From Candidatus Hydrogenedentota bacterium (lineage in GTDB: Bacteria > Hydrogenedentota > Hydrogenedentia > Hydrogenedentales > CAILVY01): a stretch of DNA of 64,000 bases. Shown here in pieces: positions 28,247 to 37,065 of the stretch. Within the stretch, counting starts at the first letter, position 1. Every line of letters begins with the position of its first letter. The notes below the pieces were generated by a model. It did no database searches. It was not told the DNA's origin and saw nothing but the letters and a program-made list of their open reading frames with translations. Location: NCBI GenBank assembly GCA_029565395.1, contig JAKQOG010000265.1, positions 1 through 64,000 of the forward strand. Direction: 5' to 3'. Made by a program: the position numbers and the translations under genes.

Positions 28247-29734
28247 ATGCATAATAAACACGCTTGCTATTTCTTTCTCATTCTGATTCTGGGGACGGCC
28301 TTCTTTGGATGCTGTCCGACACCAGATGACTTGCCCTTTTTTATCGAGAAAGACCGTGCGGCGCTCGTCGCGGCCACACAGGATTTGGTCCGTGTTCCCA
28401 GTGTCCAAGGCGAGGCTGCCGATGGGGCGCCAGCCGGTGACGAGGTGGCCCAAGCGCTCGATGCGGCATTGGCCTTGTGTGAGGGCATGGGATTCAAGAC
28501 TATCAATCTTGATGGCTATATCGGATACACCGAATATGGAACCGGCGCCGATTATGTTGCTGTGCTTGGGCATCTCGATGTTGTATCCGCAGGCAATCCA
28601 GACGATTGGACCTATCCGCCTTTTAGCGGGGATATTCACGACAATGCGATCTGGGGTCGCGGCACGCAGGATGATAAAGGCCCGATCTTGGCTGCACTAT
28701 ACGGTTTAAAAGCCATCAAGGATGCCGGCCTCCCCTTGTCCAAGCGCGTGCGCGTGATCTTTGGCACCATGGAAGAAGAAACCGGGCCGGACGTCAGCTA
28801 TTATCGATCTAAAGAGGAACTGCCCATCCAGGGATTCACCCCCGACGCCTATTTCCCGGTAGTGAACGCCGAAAAAGGACTTATTCGTTTTGATCTTTCT
28901 GGTACGATTGGTCCGCAAACCGGAGACCTCGCTATTACCTCCATTACCGGCGGTTCGGCCATCAACGCCGTTCCCGCGGAAGCTGTTGCTGTCGTTCACG
29001 CCAGTGATGCGAACGCCATTGCGGCCGCATGCGCCAACTTCGCTCAAGCCACAGAGTATGAACTCTCCGCTGCTGTGGATGGAAACACCGTCACCATCAC
29101 CTCCCATGGCCTCTCGGTCCACTCGATGCGTCCCGAAAGCGGTAAAAACGCCATCATGCAGCTTTTGGCCTTTCTCGGCTCCCTCGATCTGCCCCCCTCA
29201 GATCTTTCCGCGGTACTCGATTTCATGAATACCTACTTCGGAATGGAAACAAATGGTGATTCAATGTTTGGACAAGTTTACACCACGGATGCCGGAACGC
29301 TGTCCATGAGCGTAGACCTTGTAACCGTCAACGAAACATCCGCCAAATTCTCCGTGGATCTGCGTTTCCCGGGAGGTATTGACGGCGATACCCAGATACG
29401 CCAACCCTTGCTTGCGCGTCTCGACGAAACGGGTGTGGGGCTTGCCTACGAAGAATGGGAAGGCGCTTCCACCCCGCTGTACTTCGATCCGGCCACCCCG
29501 TTCATTCAAACCCTGATGGGCATCTACCAGCAGTTCACCGGAGACATTACTACCCAGCCCCTTTCCATCGGGGGAAAAAGCTACGCCCAGGAACTGCCTA
29601 ACATGGTCGCCTATGGCGCCCTGTTCCCGGATGAGGCCGAACTCTTCCACCAGGTGGATGAGCATGTAGACATTGAGGACTTGATCCTCTCCGCGAAAAT
29701 CTACGCCCGCGCTATTTATGAACTGGCAAAATAG
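28247..29734 (+). CDS. M20-family dipeptidase lipoprotein (PepV/Sapep-like)
   Basis: A 495-residue predicted lipoprotein with lipobox 'LGTAFFGC'; the start is ATG 28247, 9 nt after GGGAG. Zinc-peptidase motifs are in order: 'VLGHLDVV' (His ligand and Asp), 'WGRGTQDDKGP' (bridging Asp), 'GTMEEETGPD' (general-base Glu and Glu ligand) and 'DEHVDIEDLI' near the C-terminus (His ligand). Spacing and length match PepV/Sapep-type metallodipeptidases. These are normally cytoplasmic, so an exported lipid-anchored form is noteworthy and suggests peptide trimming in the periplasm. It is monocistronic. Confidence 0.9.
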   Translation: MHNKHACYFFLILILGTAFFGCCPTPDDLPFFIEKDRAALVAATQDLVRVPSVQGEAADGAPAGDEVAQALDAALALCEGMGFKTINLDGYIGYTEYGTGADYVAVLGHLDVVSAGNPDDWTYPPFSGDIHDNAIWGRGTQDDKGPILAALYGLKAIKDAGLPLSKRVRVIFGTMEEETGPDVSYYRSKEELPIQGFTPDAYFPVVNAEKGLIRFDLSGTIGPQTGDLAITSITGGSAINAVPAEAVAVVHASDANAIAAACANFAQATEYELSAAVDGNTVTITSHGLSVHSMRPESGKNAIMQLLAFLGSLDLPPSDLSAVLDFMNTYFGMETNGDSMFGQVYTTDAGTLSMSVDLVTVNETSAKFSVDLRFPGGIDGDTQIRQPLLARLDETGVGLAYEEWEGASTPLYFDPATPFIQTLMGIYQQFTGDITTQPLSIGGKSYAQELPNMVAYGALFPDEAELFHQVDEHVDIEDLILSAKIYARAIYELAK

Positions 29735-29966
29735 CACCCTGACGGACTGGAATAACGGCTGGCAAAATCCTGCACGCCACGGCAATAGTCAGCCGCGTGC
29801 CATTTCTCTTTTAACATTTCTGCCCCGTCTGTCACCTCAACTCCCAGGATTCCCATCCCTCGCACAATAAAAAAATTGTCACAAGGCAATTAGGGAATTA
29901 GAATACGGTTCGCCGGTCTTGCGAGAGGCAAATATTTCCAACAGGGGGTTTTTGCAGGAGAAGTGT

Positions 29967-31415
29967 ATGGACATGCAGAAAATGTATATCGCGCTTATGT
30001 TTTTCCTCTATTTAATCGCGATGCTGAGTATTGGAGCGTTTTTCTACCGGCGTACGAACAATATGGCTGATTACGTGCTGGGAGGGCGCAAATTGAACAA
30101 ATGGGTGACCTCTCTCAGCGCGGAAGCCTCCGACATGAGCGGATGGCTTCTCATGGGGTTGCCCGGAGCGGCCTATCTGGGAGGCGTCTCGGCGGCATGG
30201 ATAGCTTTTGGCCTCCTCATAGGAACATATATCAATTGGCGGTTCGTGGCGCGCCGCCTGAGGCAATACACCGCCGTTTCGTTAGAGATCGTCACCCTGT
30301 CGGATTACCTTGAACACCGCTTTCGGGACACCTCAAAAATGCTCCGCGGCATCTCCGCCCTGTTCATCGTGGTATTCTTCCTCCTGTATACTGCATCCGG
30401 CTTTGTGGCCGGTGGAAAATTATTCAGCAGTGTCTTCGGCATATCCTATCCGGTAGCGGTAAGCATTGGAGCGGCCACTGTTGTTATCTACACATTTCTC
30501 GGCGGATTCAGTGCGGTCTGCTGGACGGATTTCCTTCAAGGTTCTCTCATGTTTTTCAGTATCATACTTGTGCCCATAGTAGGGCTGGCATTAACGGGCG
30601 GACCCGCCCAGGCGGCATTCCTTCTGACGTCCGGTGATCCTCAATTCTTCAACCTGTTGCATCTTCAGAATGCGGGCGCTGGCATTGCGCTATGGGGTGC
30701 AATTGCCTCTTCCATGGCATGGGGGCTTGGATATTTCGGACAGCCCCACATTCTGGTCCGATTCATGGCCATTCGGTCCGCGGACGACATCAAGGGAGCA
30801 CGCCATATCGCAATGGTGTGGGTAACGGTGTCTCTGGCCGCCGCAGTGGCGATAGGCATCATCGGCCGCGCTTATCTAAAAATGCCTCTTGAAGGAGTTG
30901 CCGCAGAAAAAGTGTATATCCTCATGGTGAGCGATTTGTTTCCGGCCCTGATAGCAGGGGTGTTACTGTCTGCGATTCTAGCGGCCATTATGAGTACGGC
31001 CGATTCCCAGCTTCTCGTCACGTCCTCGGCCATATCGGAAGATTTTTACAAGGCGTTTCTCCGGAAAAAAGCTTCGGATGCCGAACTTGTTTGGGTGTGC
31101 CGTTTCACAGTTCTCGCTGTTGCAGGCATTGCCTTCTTCTTGGCCTTGGAACCTGAAAGTTCCGTGTTGGACCTGGTAGCGTATGCCTGGGCGGGGTTCG
31201 GCTCGGCATTCGGTCCGGCGTTTATCCTGTCCCTGTTTTGGAAAAGAATGACCCGAGGAGGGGCGCTGGCCGGTATTATTGTAGGTGGTCTTACCGTCCT
31301 CGTTTGGCGGCAATTTGAAGGAGGCATCTTCACCCTCTACGAAATGATCCCCGGCTTCCTCTTCTCCTCCATCGCTATCGTCTTGGTCAGTCGGGCCAGC
31401 ACCCCCCCCCCCTGA
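29967..31415 (+). CDS. putP: Sodium/proline symporter-like transporter (PutP-like)
   Basis: A 482-residue SSS-family membrane protein. 'ADYVLGGRKLNKWVTSLSAE', 'ASDMSGWLLMGLPGAAYLGG', 'YTFLGGFSAVCWTDFLQGSL' and 'ILAAIMSTADSQLLVTSSAI' are the Na+/proline symporter signatures. The start is ATG 29967, 7 nt after AGGAG. It imports proline with Na+, which fits peptide use with the dipeptidase encoded just upstream, although they are separated by about 230 bp. The gene ends in an 11-C run, so the exact C-terminus (three Pro then stop) depends on correct counting of that run. Confidence 0.93.
   Translation: MDMQKMYIALMFFLYLIAMLSIGAFFYRRTNNMADYVLGGRKLNKWVTSLSAEASDMSGWLLMGLPGAAYLGGVSAAWIAFGLLIGTYINWRFVARRLRQYTAVSLEIVTLSDYLEHRFRDTSKMLRGISALFIVVFFLLYTASGFVAGGKLFSSVFGISYPVAVSIGAATVVIYTFLGGFSAVCWTDFLQGSLMFFSIILVPIVGLALTGGPAQAAFLLTSGDPQFFNLLHLQNAGAGIALWGAIASSMAWGLGYFGQPHILVRFMAIRSADDIKGARHIAMVWVTVSLAAAVAIGIIGRAYLKMPLEGVAAEKVYILMVSDLFPALIAGVLLSAILAAIMSTADSQLLVTSSAISEDFYKAFLRKKASDAELVWVCRFTVLAVAGIAFFLALEPESSVLDLVAYAWAGFGSAFGPAFILSLFWKRMTRGGALAGIIVGGLTVLVWRQFEGGIFTLYEMIPGFLFSSIAIVLVSRASTPPP
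31402..31412 (+). repeat. C11 homopolymer at the 3' end of the symporter gene
   Basis: Eleven consecutive C bases lie immediately before the TGA stop of the PutP-like gene. One base more or less would extend the reading frame past the stop. It may be a slippage-prone tract or a sequencing miscount. Confidence 0.85.
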
Positions 31416-31541
31416 CGAAATATGTACTGAATTTGATTCGCTGGCGGAAACGGCTTCTGCGTGTTCAAACGAATATTCTGGTTAATGTGATAGAATCAGG
31501 AGCGGCAAGAACACGAATCCGCCCGCATAAAAGGTGAACTC

Positions 31542-33281
31542 ATGTCGAAAGTGCGCAACGCCGGTGTAATCATCTTATTTCTCGTTATGGCTCCTGCAAT
31601 CGCCCAGCAATCCTTCGGCCACTGGCCTCCGCGGGAGTTTCTCCTCAAGAGCCTCGTTGCTGCCGTGCCAAACTATTTGGATTCCTTCCACCAGGATACC
31701 GGCCGGTTTGGCGCAGAGCCCTGGATTTGCCAGGACCAAAACGTGATCTTCCCTTTGGCTGCTGCATGGGCGATTGAGGATCCCAGCAATCCCTGGTTCC
31801 ACAAACAGGAACTCCTCGATGTCATTGCAAAAGCCGGCGAAGTCCTCACCAAGGAAATGGACTCAAAGGGGAAATGGACGTTCAGGAAAAAAGACAATTC
31901 GACTTGGGGCCAGATCCATATGCCCTGGACGTACAGCCGCTGGATTCGTGCCTATCAGCTTGTTCGTGATGCTCTCCCCACAGCCGCGCGCGAATCCTGG
32001 GAAAAAGGACTTATGCTCGGATTCTCTGGAATTCGTGCCTGCGCCGGCGGAAACCTCCACAATATCCCCACCCACCACGCCATGGCCTTGTATATCGCGG
32101 GGATATGCTTCGAAAACGATGACTGGAAACAGGCCGCAAAATCCTACATGGCCAGAGTTGTCGCGGCACAGGATCCTGCCGGATTCTGGACGGAACACGC
32201 AGGGCCTGTCGTCGGATACAACCTTGTCTATATCGACGCGCTCGGCGTCTATTATCACTTTTCCAAGGACCCCCTTGTCCTCGGCGCCCTGACCCGTTCC
32301 GCCCAATTCCACGCCAGTGTCCTGTGGCCCAATGGCTCTTCCGTCCCCGCCATTGATGAACGCCAGATCTATCACGACGGAGTCAATATCGGAAATGTCG
32401 GATTTTCATGGACACCGGAAGGCCGCGGATTTCTTCTCAAACAGGTTGCCGCCTTTAGCCATGACGCCGGAAAGACAGTCGACGCCGATTACGCAGCCTC
32501 CATGTTGTTGTACGGCGGGTCCGGTGATGCAAAGTTTCCCCCGGCGGACCAGGATGTCGCCACTGTTATCATCGGCGACAACAAGGCGCTCATCCAACGA
32601 AAAAAGCCCTGGCAATGGGCGTTATCCGCCTACGCCTGTAAACCTTCGGATAGCCGCTGGATTCAGGACCGTCAGAATTTCCTCGACATCTATCACGACG
32701 CCCTCGGACTCGTGGTTGGCGGCGGAAACACGAAATTGCAGCCCTACTGGTCAACCTTTACCGTGGGAAATCCGGCGCTCCTCAAGCATGTTCCCGGAGA
32801 CGCAGACCCTAACTTTGTCCCCGCTATCGATCTAAAATGGATGCCCGATGAAGCCAGCCTCACTCATGAAAACACACGCAGTTCGCTGTCCCTGAAATAC
32901 GGTGACATCGAGTGCCAGGTATCCCTCTCTGTCAACGACAACCAATCCCTCTCCGTCACCTGCCATGCCCCCAAAGGACGTGGCGTGGAAGCGCATGTGC
33001 CGCTTCTGTACCGCGCGCCGGAATTCACCACCGCGCCTGGCAAGAGCATCCCCCTGACCGAAGAGGATCTCCTTCTCGAATCGGACGCACTAGGCAATTT
33101 CATCATCTATGATGACCTGAAGATCACCATTCCCCCAACAGCCCGCCTACGCTGGCCCGCCCGCCAACACAACCCTTACAAGAAGGACGGATCATCCTCC
33201 CTCGAAGCCGCCAAGCTCGTGATCGTCCTCCCATTCGACTCCATCGAGGAATATACCCTCACCATGTCGATTAACCGTTGA
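31542..33281 (+). CDS. Secreted alpha/alpha-toroid protein (heparinase-like, uncertain)
   Basis: A 579-residue exported protein with a signal peptide ending 'APAIAQQ'; the ATG has AAGGTG upstream. The N-terminal two thirds are helical with aromatic motifs 'WTYSRWIRAYQLV', 'NIPTHHAMALYIAG', 'GYNLVYIDALGVYYHF' and 'FSWTPEGRGFLLKQ', the layout of (alpha/alpha)6 toroids in polysaccharide lyases and some hydrolases. The C-terminal third is beta-rich, as in heparinase II/III-like lyases. No catalytic His/Tyr pair could be fixed, so lyase activity is inference. It is followed by a convergent gene. Confidence 0.7.
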   Translation: MSKVRNAGVIILFLVMAPAIAQQSFGHWPPREFLLKSLVAAVPNYLDSFHQDTGRFGAEPWICQDQNVIFPLAAAWAIEDPSNPWFHKQELLDVIAKAGEVLTKEMDSKGKWTFRKKDNSTWGQIHMPWTYSRWIRAYQLVRDALPTAARESWEKGLMLGFSGIRACAGGNLHNIPTHHAMALYIAGICFENDDWKQAAKSYMARVVAAQDPAGFWTEHAGPVVGYNLVYIDALGVYYHFSKDPLVLGALTRSAQFHASVLWPNGSSVPAIDERQIYHDGVNIGNVGFSWTPEGRGFLLKQVAAFSHDAGKTVDADYAASMLLYGGSGDAKFPPADQDVATVIIGDNKALIQRKKPWQWALSAYACKPSDSRWIQDRQNFLDIYHDALGLVVGGGNTKLQPYWSTFTVGNPALLKHVPGDADPNFVPAIDLKWMPDEASLTHENTRSSLSLKYGDIECQVSLSVNDNQSLSVTCHAPKGRGVEAHVPLLYRAPEFTTAPGKSIPLTEEDLLLESDALGNFIIYDDLKITIPPTARLRWPARQHNPYKKDGSSSLEAAKLVIVLPFDSIEEYTLTMSINR

Positions 33282-33439
33282 CCCCGGTGTTCCCGCCCGC
33301 TCCCTCATCCCTGCAAAAACAGCGCGCCAGTTCCCCTCTTTTCGACAAAATTACTTTCAATCGTTGCATAAGTCGTTCCTGTCGCTATCCATCCGGAAAT
33401 TCGCAATCCGCAATTCCCATTAGGTTTGTTTGTGGCTGG

Positions 33440-33500
33440 TTCGCGCCGTGCCCGTCCGTGCCTGTCCGTGTACGTCCATGTCCGTCCGTGTACGATACTT
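33440..33500. repeat. Short degenerate tandem repeat between convergent genes
   Basis: Irregular 6-12 bp repeats built on 'gtccgtg' and 'tccgtgtacg' occupy the gap between two convergent genes. The tract has no coding sense and no clear stem with a U-run. It resembles the short 'acacggac' intergenic repeats recalled from planctomycete-like genomes. Confidence 0.7.
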
Positions 33501-33507
33501 CCTGGTC

Positions 33508-36027
33508 TTAAGGTCTATACAACCGCTCCATAAAGATAGGATCTTCTTTTAAATCGGGTTGAATAACCAATTGCGGTTCTGACAGCAGCGTTTCGGCCAG
33601 GTCAGCAGCATCTTTGAAGGTCTTCATTGCGTCGGCGCTCTTCCAGACAAGCTCAAAGCGGAACTCGAAGATTCCATGACTGTCGGCAACGAAATTCGTC
33701 ATCCATGTGTTGTCGAACACCAATGCACACACGCGGTTTGGACTGGGAGGCGCAGCGTTGAGATGTTTGAGCGGTTGTAGACCCCCGAAACTGACCACCG
33801 GCGCGTCACGCGTGATCCACAGCCAGTGACCGTCATTGGTGTTGTAATCGGTCCAACTGTCAATGGCCATCCAATCGCGGCAGGTATGCGGAATCTGATC
33901 CTCAAATGGTATGAACGGAATTCCTCCACACGACACCGTCGGAAGCGTATCGCCCGTGGGAAGCGCGCATCCGATATAGAACCATTCCGGCGATTCTGAC
34001 GATATCCGATAGAGCCGAATGGTCAATACCGCGCGCGGTTCTTTGTGGTAGATTTCAAGCGTGCGCGTCAGCCACTTGAGCCGGGGATGCTTCATCATTT
34101 GCTTGTATACCGTCGTGTGGGCATTGGTTTCGATACTGGCCTTGCCGGCTGGCTCCGCGGATGTCTCTTTAAGCGACTGATTGCGGCGCTCCTCCTTGGG
34201 ATTCTGCAGCATTTCATTGTACTTCCAACGCCCGCAAAATCCAGTCAATGCAATGGACGTGAATACGCCGGGACTTTCCGTGAACAGCGGTTTGGTCATG
34301 CCGGGCCACTGGGCCGAAATAGGCCATCCATCATCATCCACCCCGATGGTGCACCGTTGTTCAATTGACACTGGAGAAACCTCTTTGTCGCTGGGGAGTA
34401 GCCGAATCACCGAATTCGCATCCAGGTTCTCCATCCAGAATCGAAGGCTCTTGCCGGGCACATTGTCCGCCATAGTGCCATGTTCCGCCTCAAATGTAAG
34501 TTGGTCCGGATTCTCCGGTGCGGTAAATTGCGCGTAACCCGGCCGCGATTCCACGGGTGTAATCACTCCCGTTTTAGGATCCTCCAATGCACTCACCTCT
34601 TCTCGTAGCGCAGACGATTTCAATGTGACCCAGCCACTCCAGGCAGTGGGGGACGTGTTGGCGGCATAATATCCAGCCTCCCGTGGATAAATGGCCGTGC
34701 GGGCGCGTTGCGACAACAACACCTTGGACATCGCGAGTGGATGATAAGCCATCCGGGCTTTTTCGTTGTATTGCGCCCATGTGTCGATCTCATGCGGCTG
34801 CCCTATGCTGTCCGCCGATCCCCAGGTATGTTCGTCAAACAGACACAACTCCCGCAGAATTGTATCGGCGGATGAATGCGTGTTTTTATCAAGCGTTTCA
34901 CCCCAGACCGGACTCAGCGCGGCTGCAAGGTTGCGTTTTGCTTGACGCGATGCTGCAACTTCGCGCGGCCCCGAAGCGAAACCGTTAACCCACCAGTCGG
35001 TGAACTCGCCCGTGTATTCCGGCAGACGTTCCGAAATATGAGGTTTCAGGTCTTCTATCGCCTGCGATACCGTGGTGAGCCGAAGTTCGGGCTGTAGTTT
35101 CAACGTATTCCAGGCGGCCACAAAATCGGCTAAACCGAGGAACGGCGGATCATTGTCCATACGCCATTCATTCGTTACCGAAAGCGGAAGCGATGGGAAA
35201 TCATATCCGCGCGCCTCCAACTGCCCAAGCCGTTCGCACAGCCGCGCCTGAGCTTTTCTCAACGACGCTTCATCCGTCGGATAAAATTCGCCGCGTCTGG
35301 GCGGACGATACCGCGTATCGGTCGACTCCGGCACCGGGCCGCGCCGCCAAGAGTCGGCAAAAAAGTAATAAAACCCATTGGGATACGTGTCGCCGAGCCA
35401 CACGAACAGGCGCCTGCCGTCGGGCATTTTCCACCAAAAGGCCATCGGCACTTGAAACGGCGCCTGCCCATTGGTCGGATTGATGCCCATGAAGAGATTG
35501 GCAACATTTCGATCCAGCAACGCCATCGCCCCCGCCCGGGGGAATCCGTTCACATCATTTTGGATGCCCGTCTTCGGAGACGCCGCATCCCACACTTCGT
35601 CCGGCAGCCAATGTAGTGTTGTTTGCCACTGATCGGCATTGAGCGTCGGCGTCTGATTCATGGCCAGCGCACTGATTTCCAATCGCCCGGTCCTAATTGC
35701 TCGAATCAAATCCTGGCGCCGTTCCGGCGAATTCTTCTGCCACCAATCCTCCACCGTCAGATTGGCTTCCGTCGTCCAACTGAACTGCGCTTCCCATGGC
35801 GCGTTTTCCGTGGCTAGAACGCCGTCAATGGCAATATCCAAATACCGCATCTGCTGCTCACGGCACACCGACGGGTGATCCGTGAACCCCACGTCCGTAT
35901 GCGACATGTGGACGATATCCACCCGCTTGATCTTATCCGGCAACTTGGGCTCCTGCGCTATTGCATCGCCAATCACCATTATCAAGACTATCACCGCCGA
36001 TACGATCACTGCAATATGGTTCTTCAT
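33508..36027 (-). CDS. DUF5054/GH38-like glycoside hydrolase, exported
   Basis: An 839-residue exported protein. ATG 36027 is preferred over one 15 nt upstream because AAGGG lies 7 nt before it and the signal peptide ('VIVSAVIVLIMVIGDAIAQ') then starts correctly. 'DIVHMSHTDVGFTDHP' near residue 40 corresponds to the metal-binding His-x-Asp start of GH38-type alpha-mannosidase barrels, and 'QFSWTTEANLTVEDWW' and 'FWWKMPDGRRLFVW' are typical of the DUF5054 group. The C-terminal half is beta-rich. A retaining alpha-mannosidase-like activity is inferred from the fold; the family is not well characterised. It is monocistronic. Confidence 0.82.
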   Translation of the reverse strand: MKNHIAVIVSAVIVLIMVIGDAIAQEPKLPDKIKRVDIVHMSHTDVGFTDHPSVCREQQMRYLDIAIDGVLATENAPWEAQFSWTTEANLTVEDWWQKNSPERRQDLIRAIRTGRLEISALAMNQTPTLNADQWQTTLHWLPDEVWDAASPKTGIQNDVNGFPRAGAMALLDRNVANLFMGINPTNGQAPFQVPMAFWWKMPDGRRLFVWLGDTYPNGFYYFFADSWRRGPVPESTDTRYRPPRRGEFYPTDEASLRKAQARLCERLGQLEARGYDFPSLPLSVTNEWRMDNDPPFLGLADFVAAWNTLKLQPELRLTTVSQAIEDLKPHISERLPEYTGEFTDWWVNGFASGPREVAASRQAKRNLAAALSPVWGETLDKNTHSSADTILRELCLFDEHTWGSADSIGQPHEIDTWAQYNEKARMAYHPLAMSKVLLSQRARTAIYPREAGYYAANTSPTAWSGWVTLKSSALREEVSALEDPKTGVITPVESRPGYAQFTAPENPDQLTFEAEHGTMADNVPGKSLRFWMENLDANSVIRLLPSDKEVSPVSIEQRCTIGVDDDGWPISAQWPGMTKPLFTESPGVFTSIALTGFCGRWKYNEMLQNPKEERRNQSLKETSAEPAGKASIETNAHTTVYKQMMKHPRLKWLTRTLEIYHKEPRAVLTIRLYRISSESPEWFYIGCALPTGDTLPTVSCGGIPFIPFEDQIPHTCRDWMAIDSWTDYNTNDGHWLWITRDAPVVSFGGLQPLKHLNAAPPSPNRVCALVFDNTWMTNFVADSHGIFEFRFELVWKSADAMKTFKDAADLAETLLSEPQLVIQPDLKEDPIFMERLYRP

Positions 36028-36460
36028 ATCCTTACCCTTCATTTTTCATGCACGGGGCACACGAACGTATCGTCTCTTCCAATCTGTACGATATTAGCAT
36101 GGCATATTTACGTGCTTCCAAGAGGGCGTGCGATACAAACGTGACGCCGGAAAAGTCAGTGATTTATGGATCAATCTACTATACATTGCCGAATGGGCGG
36201 ATACTTGCTTGGCAGAAAACATGTTCAGTGTGGACACGGCCCTTGCTGGGAATGGGGGCAATGGCGAAGGCCGAATATCCAGCACAGAAATTCGGCTGGT
36301 TTCTTCAATGTTGCTACAATACCCGCGCATCGCACGTGTGTAGTTGAGAGCCATCGAAACGAATGATCTCGATGCTGCTCAAACAATTATCCGCGAATAT
36401 GACGTGGATTATTAGAACATGTTGTTGGCGGTTTAACCAACGTAAACGAGGACATGCACA
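36028..36460. other. Intergenic region upstream of the DUF5054 gene
   Basis: About 430 bp separating the DUF5054 gene from a broken gene on the other strand. Several short frames exist in all phases, but none has a convincing ribosome site or family resemblance. It may include decayed coding sequence. No RNA or repeat was recognised. Confidence 0.45.
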
Positions 36461-36868
36461 ATGTGGATACTCACGGTAATCATCTGTTGCATGGGCGCTG
36501 CGGAGCCCGCCGATCATGCCATACTGCTTGGTTCAGCCAAGCAACTCTTTCTCGATGACTATCTCATAGCCGAACAAAAAACCTTGTACGCCGCATTCAC
36601 CCAGCCGAGAAATTCAAGGGTACAATTCTTTCAAGGCGGTAAGGCTAAGACCGATGTTCTGACAGGACCGGCTGATTCGTCAAAAGAACGGAAATACCGG
36701 CTGGAATTGGATTGTTCCAGACAAGGCCGGCTGTCTAAAACCATCACGATTTCCAGAAACCTGGTTACGGGCGATCAAGACAGGGCTGTCTCTTCTTCTC
36801 GCCTGCCAAGGTGTGACGGGCTTACGTTAACGCTATTCGGGATAAATTTCACAATATGGGCTGTTTGA
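36461..36868 (+). pseudogene. Truncated N-terminus of a secreted glycosidase-like gene
   Basis: An open frame of 135 codons with a good ribosome site (GAGGA about 9 nt before ATG), a short signal-like start 'MWILTVIICCMGAAEP' and 'LLGSAKQLFLDDYLIAEQKT'. The last phrase is the recurrent opening of five-bladed-propeller (GH32/GH43-like) proteins in PVC bacteria. After about residue 50 the homology feel is lost and the frame ends at a tract leading into HTH element A. The full-length protein would be several hundred residues longer, so this is read as a remnant cut by insertion or deletion. Confidence 0.6.
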
Positions 36869-36873
36869 GGAAA

Positions 36874-37060
36874 ATGGCAGCCCGTCCGTATACACAAATA
36901 TAACCCCCTATTGATTTTCGAGTTTTCAACCTAACACAATGTCCAGCAATGTTTTACGATTTAATCCTGTCCAAATTGGGGAATGGCTGGCCGAATTGCC
37001 GGTTCGGAAAGCCGGGGAAACAAAACGGGTCTGTCACGGTATCTGGGGATATAGCACGGT
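36874..37060 (+). pseudogene. ParB-type HTH element, copy A (frameshifted remnant)
   Basis: It opens with the nine-codon leader ORF at 36874-36903 (ATG GCA GCC through TAA), followed by the coding match 'RFNPVQIGEWLAEL' from about 36957. Near 37015 a base is missing relative to copies D and E, shifting the frame, and the match ends at about 37060, abutting the stop of the outer-membrane gene at 37066. It is inactive. Confidence 0.75.
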
Positions 37061-37065
37061 GATGT

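Noticed and set aside
33440-33500. CRISPR array
   Set aside because: The repeats are short, irregular and contiguous with no spacers.
36128-36366. Small + strand genes of about 70 codons
   Set aside because: Several overlapping frames of equal length exist with no ribosome site or recognisable family.
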